Below, piece by piece: positions 14,101 through 21,628 of a DNA stretch of 36,525 nt. The translations under genes and the position numbers were made by a program. Positions within the stretch are counted from its first letter, which is position 1; every line of letters begins with the position of its first letter. Origin of the DNA: Plantago elongata (taxonomy: Eukaryota > Streptophyta > Magnoliopsida > Lamiales > Plantaginaceae); assembly GCA_036897095.1 (NCBI GenBank), contig JAYMSP010001080.1, positions 1 to 36,525 of the forward strand. The letters are read 5' to 3'. The notes below the pieces were generated by a model. The model ran no database searches and had not been told where the DNA came from. It saw only the letters and a program-made list of their open reading frames with translations.

Positions 14101-17100
14101 TTGACACCTCTTTCCACAGGATGGCTCTATGTTCTGGAGATGGCACTAAAAGTGTATTCACTTGGATTTGTGAACTACTGGAGGGATGGCCAGAATCGCT
14201 TTGACTTTGTGATCACATGGGTGATCGGTAAGCCTCTAGACGAAACTTAATAAATCCGAATCTGAAAATTTTGAATATGAAATAATGGAGAGAAAGGAGG
14301 TAATGGGGTGTTCTTAGCTTGGTACTTTTACAAATTTTACCCAATAGTTCCAATATGTGCATCAATGCTTCAGAGCCAAAAACATACTGGACTTTTACCA
14401 TTGTCAGTGATCTACTATAGACTCCTCTTAAATTGTGATTGAATTAATAAATATTCCTTTCTATAAATTGGCTTTTGTCACATATTACATGTGAAGCTAG
14501 TCATAATATTTAAATTTCTTAAATAGATTCTAAATTTTGTGAAGTTTGAATGCTAAAGCTTTCAGTTTATGTCCGATCAGGCCGGCGATAATTCTACATA
14601 ATACTACCTCTGTTCCATTAAAGACTTTTAACTTTCCGTCTTTTGTGTTCTTGTTAGAATCTTCCTAATCCATAAAAGAAAGTTTTATCCGACTGATGAA
14701 TTTTTATTATCTTTTTTTCCTACTTTATTATCACTTTATTCACTATCTTTCTTATTTTATTCCCCACTTTACAATGATATCAATAAATATAATGCTACTC
14801 ACAATCTTTTTTTTTTTTATCTTTAAATCCAAGATAAAATAACTCCTTAGCTACTAACTGCTCCCAGGGAGTAGCTATCAGCCCTACCAAAAAATAGTCA
14901 TGATAAATCACCTATTATATACTTATGTTTATCATATAGGTACCAACCCTATCCCTTGTACCAGGCACTTCCTGTTGTACCTGGTAAGGGTTCTCCTCAT
15001 TGGTACCAAGAACCACATACCTATGTCCATGCATATTTTAATATAGGACTGGGAGAAAATTCTCTGTGCTTCACAATATTGGTTTGTTTTTTCTCGGTGC
15101 TCAGAGTATTAAAATGGAATAACTTGGACCTAGTGGTTATTGACTCTATAGTATATTTATTGAACCAGAAAGGCAGAAACTCCATGTAATATAATTTACT
15201 TTCGTATTCATGTTTCAATTCAATTAGCAAGAGGCTGTTTGGCTTTGTCTATAAGAACTTGGCGTTTAAATGCTTAATGTGTTATTTAGATATCAAAGTG
15301 AACTTTAATGGACCCTGCAATTCCAACTTTGCAGTTTGAATTTTCTCTTGATATTAAGCAGCCCAAATATTTTTTGTGCCTTGATAAGCTGCAGCATAAA
15401 TTCATTTGTTATCAATTTCAAACCATTGGTTGGAACATTGCTCTGCGGTTTTGCAGTTATTGGAGAAACAGTGACTTTTCTATCCCCTGGCTCGAGTTTC
15501 CTCTCTAATGGAGAATGGTGAGAACTTTTTACCTGTATCTTTTTCCTTTTTCTTTCATCTGTGCTTTCTGTGATATTCTTTTAGTCTCTTTTACAGCTCT
15601 AAGCAATTATTGTCTGATTTTTACCAATATCTTGCATGTGGTCCTCAAACCTGTTGCACTGAACACGGAACTGCATCTAGCAACATGCAGTTCCATGTTC
15701 AGTCCAGTTCAGTAAGCGGACCAAGTGATAAGATGTCCGTGGGGCTGCTTCAGTTAATCTAGTGTATCCATAGAAATATTCAAATATACATGATAATGGT
15801 GTATAGAGGACTGTGATAAGCTAAAGGTACATATGTGTCTGTGTTAGATTTATAACTTGTAATATGCTAGTTAGAAAAAGGAAGCCACTTGATATCCCAA
15901 GCACACTTAGCTTCTCATTTTTTGAACAAGGAGCTGCTCTTGAAGCTGGCTTAATTGTTTAAGTGAGAATTGTGTCCGATCCGCAATGGTATTTCCTTTC
16001 AAACGTTTGCGTGCATTAATTGTATGATCTTCATGCAACTGACACACAGAGGTCTCATGCAATAATTCAAATTAATTATGCGTTTGTTGTTTGTTCAAGT
16101 TGGTTTTGTCCAAAACAATGGGGCTCCATACTTGCATATTCATATATATAATTGGTCTATTCAGGCTTTTTAATGAAGTCATTTTTCATCCACAGGATTC
16201 GGTATCTCCTGATAGCGAGAATGCTACGGCTAATTAGGCTCTTGATGCATATCCAACAATACCGTGCCTTTGTTGCGACATTTTTGACCCTCATACCAAG
16301 TCTAATGCCATATCTGGGGACCATATTTTGTGTCTTGTGTATTTATTGTTCCATTGGTGTACAGGTATATTAATTGCATACGTTGTCCCTTATACCAACT
16401 CACATGCATTCCATTCTATTATATGTGTTGTTCACGAATTGATAAAAAACTACATGACCGGGTAATGTGTTAAGAAATTGATGTTCTTAAGTATATCGCA
16501 TATGTTGTTAACAAGATGCATTTTTTGTTTATGAAAAACACCAATGTTTTTAATTTAATACCTATGTTCTCATAAATAACCCTATGTCCCGTCTTTTTTA
16601 GCTTTCTTATAGACCGTCTATTAGGAGACTTGTGGAAATCAAATATGAAATTAAATACACTCGATTCAAATGTGTAATGATTTCCTAGCAAATATCCCAT
16701 GATTCTAGCTAGACGATTATTTCATGATCTATTCAAATTGTTCATACAACCGTGCAAATTTTTAATAGCGCGAAGTTCATGATGTGACATGGGAATGCCT
16801 TTGTGTATTCTTAATTGATTATGTTCTTTCTTTCTTACGATGATATGCAGATTATAACCTTTTTCCTTCCATTCTTGTTCTTAAACTCTTCAGATATTTG
16901 GTGGTCTTGTCAATGCTGGAAATCCAAAACTGAGTGGAACTGAACTTGATGATAATGAGTATCCTTCATTATTTATCTTTATTAATATACACTGATACTA
17001 CCTTTTACTTGGTAAGCTGTACTTGGGTCATGAGTTGATGTCAGATCCATGATAATGTTCTACCTTCAAATTAAGGTTGCTGGTTGTCGGATAATTTAGT

Positions 17101-19779
17101 ACTTAGTTACAATTTGCTTAATTATAAACAGCTTTTGCTCAAATTTTCCTTGACAAGTTAAGCTACTTACTCTTTAATTTCAATGACTATCCCAGTGGGA
17201 TGGTTACACTTTTCAATTTGCTGGTCATGGGAAATTGGCAAGTCTGGATGAAGGTATGAATATTCCCTTCATGTAATAAATGTTACAAAATATACTGTTT
17301 GGGATAGAATTTCTTTGCATCTGGTTGAATAAAGACAAATTTCATTATCACTGCTGTTGGGGCTACGGGGTAAATGTGGTTTAAAAAAAATTCTTAATAA
17401 CTCAACCAAATGAAATATGCTGGCTGTGCTTGGTGTTTAACTGAGAGGTCAATATATCCACCTCAAGAAATACAATTATTCTCCTCTTGTGTCTAGCTAA
17501 ATCACACGTTTTCAGTTGGAATTTCACAATCTGCCCCCATCTGGTGGGAATATCTAAGCTATTATGATGTCTGATCACATAATATCATTAAGTTCATATC
17601 TCATCCTGAGATGTTTTTCTTAATTAAAAATTAATTGAAGCTGTCATGGTCAAGGGTTCTTGTGCTTCTGGATATTGTTTACTTCAAGACCTATATAGTG
17701 TGCAATAAACCTGTTTCTTAGGCAGTAAATCATATTGCATTTAGCCATTTATATCTTTTCTTCTGGCTACTAAATGTGGACTTTCCAGGGCTACAAGCAA
17801 TTGACTGGAACAGCTTGGACTTATGTGTACTTTGTCAGCTTCTATCTTATTACGACCTTACTCCTCTTAAATTTGGTAAGTCATAAACACTGTCCCACAG
17901 AATTTCATTTGTGCACAGAAAGGAATAAGATGTCAATTTCTTGGGCTTATATGTTCTTTAGAGATTAAAATTAGGAAACCAGGAACACGTCATCCAAATT
18001 GTTTTTGGTGGACAATATTAAAAGTTTCACTTTGATCTTATTGCATATCTGGTAGAGTCGTAGAGATATGCCTCAACTGTGAACAATTATCTGTCTGTCC
18101 AGTACAGTATGTTTGATGATATTAAGAGCGATTGAGACGTATGTCATCCAAAACCAAAATAGAAAGAGAAAAATAAAACGAGAGAGAAAAGAGAATTACT
18201 GAGTCATCATCATTCACATTATGGCAACTGAATGCATTTATAGATTCAATATGTACAAAGAAAATGGAAATCAGATCATTTTGATTATTTAAAGGCCTTG
18301 ACTAAGTTCAACAGAGGCTAATCATATAATATGAACCTGTGGGTGTGTTCTGTAATGTAATATTCTACTGTTATAAAATGTTTAATATTTTTTATGAAAT
18401 TGTGAGTTGTTACCTAGTACAACAATAGCCAACCCTTTGTTCTAGGCCCAAATATGCTTGCATGCTGCTTGCTTATGATTTTTCAAGTTCATTAATTTTG
18501 TTTTGCTATGATACCACTTTTTTATGATTTAGCTATTTTGTTTAATTATTTGTTGCGCGCGCGTGTGTGTGTGTGTATCCAGACCTAATTAGCATAATAA
18601 TGATGATGGGATTTTCCTCTTTGCGTTTTATCCATATCAATTGTATAAACTGGGACCAATAATGAGCTTATTTTTTGCTTTTGCAATTTTAGGTGGTGGC
18701 TTTTGTCTTGGAGGCATTCTTTGCTGAAATGGACATGGAATCTTCTGAGAAATGTGAAGATGGTGAAGCTCAGGTAAGTACAAGCTTGTGCAAAATTTTC
18801 TTTCTTTCTTCATAAAAAAAAGTAGCTTCATTATTGGTTGATCTCTGCATATTATTTGAGGAATGTAGGAGCAATCTCTTTGGGCCTATTTATATTAGCA
18901 ATATGTTCTCTTCGACGGACTTGTCCGATGGTTTGAAAAGCGAATTCTGCTGACATACTGATTAGTTAGGGTGTGCTAGTAGGAGTAAGGCTACCTAACC
19001 AGACTCCCCTCAGCTCCCGACTTTTGTCTAGGCAGTGGATGGTGGCTTTAAACAATATACTTTCTTTGTTTTTAGCAATGATAATGTGAAAAAGGAGCTT
19101 CCTTACTGTTGTAGTTGATGTATGTATGTAGCGCGCTCTGGGAAATTGGAAAAGTCAATTATTAGTTCTATAGCTTGTTCCGGCAGGGGACCATAATGAG
19201 AACTTCAAAACTGAAATGTCTTCAGCCCCCAAATAAAAGAATCCACATCAAGGATCCTTAAATTTTAGTTTAGGACGACCATAATGGGGTAACACGCTGC
19301 TAAGAGAAATATTTATTAGACGGTTGGAGAAAGTTCAATGTCTATGGTTTGTGAAAGTCAAAACTCCAAACTGTTATTTTTTCTTCAAGTTGAAGATCTA
19401 GTGGAATGATCCGTTCAACTTGACCATAATGTTTCGAAATCATGATTAAAATTGTGTAGAATCAAAATGGTGATATTTAGGATATCCTAGAGATGCTTTT
19501 AAGTTAAATTTATTAACCCAACTTGTTCCACATGTGCAGGATGAAACCAAGGGGCGAAGGCGGAATCTTGGGTACGGCAGCCATCTTCATTGCTTAGAAA
19601 TTAGATGTATATAACTTTGAAGCTTGAGGTGTATTAACATGTCCATGTCTCTGTTGGTTTGCAGTACTAAGTCGAGGAGTCAGAGGGTTGATATTCTGCT
19701 CCACCATATGTTGAGTGCTGAACTGAAAGATTGCTCTTCTCCTGAAGCTGAAGTAGTTCACCTTGAGCAACATGCATAA
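753..19779 (+). CDS. TPC1: Two-pore cation channel TPC1 (5'-incomplete, 19 exons)
   Basis: Vacuolar voltage- and Ca2+-gated cation channel (the SV channel), built from two six-helix domains joined by a cytosolic EF-hand linker. Coding exons: 753-883, 2058-2118, 4057-4223, 4941-5046, 5350-5427, 7415-7476, 9278-9350, 11374-11439, 11507-11653, 12832-12889, 14120-14227, 15457-15517, 16196-16364, 16894-16958, 17163-17253, 17789-17875, 18693-18773, 19540-19571, 19665-19779. All introns are GT..AG and the exon phases fit exactly, giving 1758 nt (585 aa plus stop). Against Arabidopsis TPC1 (733 aa, recalled) the alignment is nearly gap-free, with an offset of 155-156 residues, so about 150 N-terminal residues lie upstream of the window. 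Landmarks: TTSNNPDVW (filter I), two EF-hands, [16 protein letters not shown] (domain II S4), VMGNWQVW (filter II), SRSQRVD near the C-terminus. No stop or frameshift is seen, so the gene looks functional. Residue numbers in these entries count from the first residue encoded in this window. Confidence 0.97.
2240..2400. mobile_element. Partial copy of the TGACGT inverted-repeat element
   Basis: AAAAATACCTCTGATGACGT, CAAAACTG and GGGTGTAAATGTAATATT match the copy at 6358-6460 in the same order. It contains the 14-bp perfect palindrome TGATGACGTCATCA at 2311-2324. The ends are not resolved. It lies in the TPC1 intron 2119-4056; the rest of that intron (2400-3700) shows small inverted repeats but no gene. 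Confidence 0.5.
3742..3983. mobile_element. Non-autonomous inverted-repeat element with TGACGTCA palindromes
   Basis: The left end TTACAGATACACCCTTCAA pairs with a right end whose reverse complement is TTAACAGATACAACCCCTCAA; the similarity extends irregularly inwards through 'TTACATT.G.CACC'. The centre has two TGACGTCA palindromes (3833-3840, 3854-3861). No clear target duplication. The superfamily is uncertain; Mutator-like is possible. Confidence 0.6.
4057..5046 (+). CDS. TPC1: TPC1 exons 4057-4223 and 4941-5046: IS5, pore I, IS6
   Basis: Residues 65-155. IS5 ([18 protein letters not shown]) leads into FEDT; its Glu83-Asp84 match the Arabidopsis E239/D240 luminal Ca2+ site. The pore helix and filter I follow, with TTSNNPDVW at 107-115. 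The second exon is IS6, [18 protein letters not shown]. The donor at 4224 is GTGAGT and a SINE begins 16 bp further on (4240-4326). The second exon ends at GAG|GTATCC. Confidence 0.94.
4240..4326 (-). mobile_element. Minimal tRNA-derived SINE (family A, copy 1)
   Basis: Read on the - strand it starts GACAACGAAGTGCAGCTCAG, with an A-box region (AGCTCAGTTGGTAAG) and a B box (GGGTTCGAGTC), and ends GCCGTTTTGAAAAAAC. It is flanked by perfect 14-bp target duplications GAGTTCATACAACA at 4226-4239 and 4327-4340. The element is only 87 bp, little more than a tRNA head and a short A tail. It lies in the TPC1 intron that follows exon 4057-4223. It is not a tRNA gene: no acceptor stem pairs. Confidence 0.9.
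5350..11439 (+). CDS. TPC1: TPC1 exons 5350-5427, 7415-7476, 9278-9350, 11374-11439: EF-hand linker
   Basis: Residues 156-248, the cytosolic linker that senses cytosolic Ca2+. EF-hand 1 loop is 179-190 ([12 protein letters not shown]), split by the intron after Asn181. EF-hand 2 loop is 220-231 (DDSHDVKIILDE), split after Lys226. In EF1 the usual acidic or amide residues at loop positions 5 and 7 are His and Tyr, and position 12 is Gln as in Arabidopsis. EF2 keeps Asp at 1 and 5 and Glu at 12 but has Ile at position 9. The introns here are the longest of the gene (1987, 1801 and 2023 bp) and carry much transposon sequence. Confidence 0.94.
6216..6491. mobile_element. Second copy of the TGACGT inverted-repeat element
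   Basis: The left end TTTACAGGTACACACCGAG pairs loosely with a right end whose reverse complement is TTTACAAATACATCCCC. Inside are AAAAATACCCCTGATGACGT, CCAAAACTG and GGGTGTAAATGTAA, blocks shared with 2298-2370 and 3742-3983. A diverged further half copy appears at about 6920-7010 (TTAACGGTAGGTGTAA, ATGCATCAAACCGGGG). Confidence 0.55.
7477..9277 (+). other. TPC1 intron 7477-9277: no assignable element
   Basis: 1.8 kb, less AT-rich than other introns. A degenerate direct repeat of about 50 bp occurs at 8499-8551 and 8654-8702 (both with TGATTCAAATT and TTGAATTRC). An 8-to-10 base C run followed by about 13 A at 8851-8873 could be a retroposon tail, but I find no target duplication. Open frames at 7837-8280 and 8605-8955 show no protein-like features. 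Confidence 0.4.
9425..9490 (-). mobile_element. Very short retroposon 3' end (probably 5'-truncated LINE)
   Basis: A perfect 14-bp duplication ACTGATAGGCCCTT at 9411-9424 and 9491-9504 brackets a 66-bp insert that begins with a T run, i.e. a poly(A) tail on the - strand, preceded by TAATATATTCTCGTTCC. This arrangement is diagnostic of target-primed insertion. The tail sequence fits a plant LINE 3' end, but assignment to a family needs a search. Confidence 0.75.
9590..9794. mobile_element. Stowaway-like (Tc1/mariner) MITE
   Basis: The left end CTCCTTCCACCCCGTTA pairs with a right end whose reverse complement is CTCCCTTCAACCCGCTA, and both continue into TGAAACAATTT. TA lies on each side (9588-9589, 9795-9796). 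The 205-bp length and CTCCCT.C ends fit Stowaway elements. It lies in the TPC1 intron after exon 9278-9350. Confidence 0.85.
10280..10600 (-). pseudogene. LINE reverse-transcriptase fragment
   Basis: On the - strand 10530-10294 encodes [17 protein letters not shown] and onwards to [19 protein letters not shown]. This matches the plant L1-type reverse-transcriptase region LLFADDTLIFC followed by FEAVSGL. The catalytic FADD is FADV here, so the domain is dead. It ends after 78 codons and is antisense within the TPC1 intron 9351-11373. Confidence 0.75.
11507..14227 (+). CDS. TPC1: TPC1 exons 11507-11653, 12832-12889, 14120-14227: IIS1 to IIS3
   Basis: Residues 249-352. IIS1 is [21 protein letters not shown]. 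The luminal S1-S2 loop starts LDIENNSGQ: Asp299 matches Arabidopsis D454, the residue changed in the fou2 gain-of-function mutant, and Asn302 matches E457. IIS2 is [16 protein letters not shown], and FDFVITWVI begins IIS3. Codons are split by introns at Gly317 and Val353. The 1178-bp intron between the first two exons contains the hAT-type MITE at 12019-12541. Confidence 0.94.
12019..12541. mobile_element. hAT-type MITE (523 bp) with repetitive core
   Basis: Perfect terminal inverted repeats of about 36 bp start TAGGGGTTGAAATGGTTGG, and a perfect 8-bp target duplication GATATGAC lies at 12011-12018 and 12542-12549. Size, 8-bp duplication and TAGGGGT.. ends fit the hAT superfamily. Inside the ends are short arrays of AACCATAACCATAACC and, at about 12236-12385, eight or nine degenerate units of TTTTCGCAAAAAAA type. 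There is no transposase. It sits in the TPC1 intron after exon 11507-11653. Confidence 0.9.
12236..12385. repeat. TTTTCGCAAAAAAA minisatellite inside the hAT-type MITE
   Basis: Degenerate tandem units of roughly 15-18 bp, each a TTTCGC or TTTACGC core plus an A run. Units vary at CG positions (CGC, CAC, TGC), as expected from decay of methylated CG. Confidence 0.75.
14056..14070. repeat. (CA)n microsatellite
   Basis: Short CA run about 50 bp before the acceptor of the TPC1 exon 14120-14227. Confidence 0.85.
14604..14871. mobile_element. Degenerate Stowaway-like MITE
   Basis: The left end CTACCTCTGTTCCATTAAAG resembles the Stowaway consensus CTCCCTCCGTCCCATTAAA. The right end is GCTCCCAGGGAG, with TA on both sides (14602-14603, 14872-14873). 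The ends no longer pair well, so this is an old copy in the TPC1 intron after exon 14120-14227. Confidence 0.6.
14939..15007. repeat. Imperfect inverted repeat in a TPC1 intron
   Basis: GGTACCAA (14939-14946) and TTGGTACC (15000-15007) form the outer stem; TACCAGG and CCTGGTA form an inner one. The middle does not pair well. No transposon signature. Confidence 0.5.
15457..16364 (+). CDS. TPC1: TPC1 exons 15457-15517 and 16196-16364: IIS3-S4 loop, voltage sensor IIS4, IIS5
   Basis: Residues 353-429. The luminal loop ends SNGEW; Glu372 matches Arabidopsis E528, another luminal Ca2+ ligand. IIS4 has Arg375, 381, 384 and 387, matching all four sensing arginines of Arabidopsis (R531, R537, R540, R543); the later Arg550 is Gln here. 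IIS5 runs through [20 protein letters not shown]. The 678-bp intron between the exons holds the hairpin at 15639-15723. Confidence 0.95.
15639..15723 (+). other. Strong intronic hairpin, possible small-RNA precursor
   Basis: Arm ACTGAACACGGAACTGCAT (15658-15676) pairs with ATGCAGTTCCATGTTCAGT (15685-15703), 19 positions with one mismatch, around an 8-nt loop. A further 6-bp outer stem TGGTCC/GGACCA (15639-15644, 15718-15723) closes it. In the TPC1 intron 15518-16195, same strand as the gene. It may equally be a tiny inverted-repeat transposon relic. Confidence 0.45.
16894..17253 (+). CDS. TPC1: TPC1 exons 16894-16958 and 17163-17253: pore II and selectivity filter
   Basis: Residues 430-481. 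The luminal pore mouth reads TELDDNDYLLF, where Asp449 and Asn450 replace Arabidopsis E605 and D606. The pore helix GMVTLFNLL is followed by filter [10 protein letters not shown] (472-479). The intron between the exons is short (204 bp). Its acceptor is TTAAG|C, a weak site without a pyrimidine before AG, but it is the only one that keeps the conserved [11 protein letters not shown] frame. Confidence 0.92.
17789..19779 (+). CDS. TPC1: TPC1 exons 17789-17875, 18693-18773, 19540-19571, 19665-19779: IIS6 and C-terminal tail
   Basis: Residues 482-585. IIS6 is [16 protein letters not shown] joined to [10 protein letters not shown] across an 817-bp intron. The acidic stretch [17 protein letters not shown] and the basic KGRRRNLG, then [14 protein letters not shown], form the cytosolic tail, which aligns with Arabidopsis to within a few residues of the end. 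Stop TAA is at 19777-19779. I see no canonical AATAAA within the next 150 bp. Confidence 0.94.
18554..18577. repeat. (GC)n(GT)n microsatellite
   Basis: Four GC units followed by seven or so GT units, in the TPC1 intron before exon 18693-18773. Confidence 0.9.
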
Positions 19780-20679
19780 TTAATCATAATAACTTGCATA
19801 TATTCATAAACATTTGCTCGAAAAATTCTTGAATTTGTAAAGATAAATAGGGTTTGCTGATATGATGTTCCACGCATCATTTGCCATTGCTTTGCTTTGG
19901 TTCCTCTTTTTGCAGCTTCTGTTAATAGGATTAATAATGCGTCAATCTGTATGTTATATTTAAATTTACATGGGTTTTGTATTTAGTAAAATACAAGCAA
20001 GAGTTTATTTGTTTCACTTTGGTTAGATCATTAGATGTAGCAGAAGCTTCAGTTCGTTCACCCACTTATTTCATACTTTCATAATGTTACTAGTTCTGTA
20101 TTGGAATTTGGAACGTGGAATAATCCGTTTTCTTGTATTTTTAAGGAACAGATGCTCATGTTTGTTGTCTTCATAAATTGTTTTTTTTTATTCCATTCTT
20201 AAACTTGATGTTATTTCAAATACGAATGCTTTAAAAATCAGACTAAATGATTCAAATAGTACTAGATAAACAAATTTCTGAAATTTAAAAAGAATCTATA
20301 CTATCCAATCGCTGACATATATCCAGTTGCGTGGGAGACATTGTATGAAGATCCAGAGAAGCAAGAGGTCTCTACAAGATATGTTTTTGGACTTCTCCAA
20401 TCACACTTTGCCATTATTGAAAATTCACACAACAGAGAAACGCTAGCTAAGATTATAAATTCATGCATTTGCTTATGATAGTGGGAGACAAGGATGAGAG
20501 CCACACATATTTCATATTTGAACTAAAATACTAGGTGATTAGAGGAGAGGAATTGGAGGCAATGACATAAAAAGAGGGGTACATACTCCGATAAGTTGTC
20601 ATCTGCATTTTGTATTGTTTTTCTTCAAATTATATATTAAAAATTATAAATAATGATATTTTTAAACACTAAATCTCAT
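19780..20679. other. Intergenic, 3' side of TPC1
   Basis: Presumably starts with the TPC1 3' UTR. No gene, RNA or repeat that I can support; the only frames are short. Confidence 0.6.
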
Positions 20680-21094
20680 AAAAGTCCCCTAACATTTTGG
20701 AGAGTTCCGAGAGACCCTTTAACTTTTAACACATATTATTTAGTTTTTATATAAATAGCATGTTTTTAACCGTTTAATTTTTAGTATGTATTGTCTCGTC
20801 TGTAATTATATTGTCTAGTTTTATAAATGTTCTTTGTTTAGTCTGTAACTATATTGTCTAGTTGTACATTATATTGCCTAGTTTATAAATAAATTCTTTA
20901 ATTTTTACATTATATTACATTTATAATATTATCTAATTTTTATATTATATTATCTAATTTTTAATAAATTTGGATCAAAAGTCTTGTGAAAAATCATCTA
21001 AAATTAAATTGTGAAGAAAAGAAAAAATTGTCTAATTTTAACATTTGAAGGAGATTTTCGGGACTCTCCAAAAATGTAAAAGTCCGGACTTTTT
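20680..21094. mobile_element. Old MITE with AT-rich tandem core
   Basis: The left end AAAAGTCCCCTAACATTTTG with GGAGAGTTCCGAGAGA is matched in reverse complement at the right end (AAAAGTCC, ACATTTTTGGAGAGTCCCGA), and both continue into an 'AA.TGTTAAAA'-like stretch. The core (20780-20990) repeats degenerate TATATTGTCTAGTTT and TATTATCTAATTTT units. No target duplication is discernible. It lies between the convergent TPC1 and E2 genes. Confidence 0.6.
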
Positions 21095-21332
21095 AAATAC
21101 AATTTTAACTGCACGTTAGATTTTATATTCCACCATAAAAGCGGTCATAACAATTTTTGCCTGCTATACTAAACAGTGTGTCCTTGTATTTCCCAAATAC
21201 CAGTAATATAAATAATAATGCTGGAAATTAAACATTGCGAAAGGCTGAACTATTAGTAGACCATTGAAAATATTATACTATTATAGCACCACTCCGAAGG
21301 TGATAAAGCTGATAACTAAAAATCCATCCATC

Positions 21333-21412
21333 AAAAGACATTCGTCTATCAACACTTTTAACTAGAGAGGGTAAAAGACATTCGTCTATCAACACTTTTA
21401 ACTAGAGAGGGT
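21333..21412. repeat. Perfect tandem duplication of a 40-bp unit
   Basis: Units 21333-21372 and 21373-21412 are identical, beginning AAAAGACATTCGTC and ending TAGAGAGGGT. The location is about 220 bp past the E2 stop codon, probably in or beyond its 3' UTR. Identity of both units means a recent event. Confidence 0.95.
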
Positions 21413-21628
21413 GAAGATACCCTTGCCGGGTTTATGGTCATCTGATTGATTTCACAGCCAGAAATTGTGTATACAATTCCCAACCCTACCCGAGTGCCAT
21501 ATACCCAGATTAAGCAAGAGTTTCTAAAAACTCATGTATCTACAAAAGGCTAGAAAATTCCAATTAATTATCACATCCATCTCTATTCATCATCCGTCTC
21601 TAGTCATATCTATAGAAAATAGCTCAGC

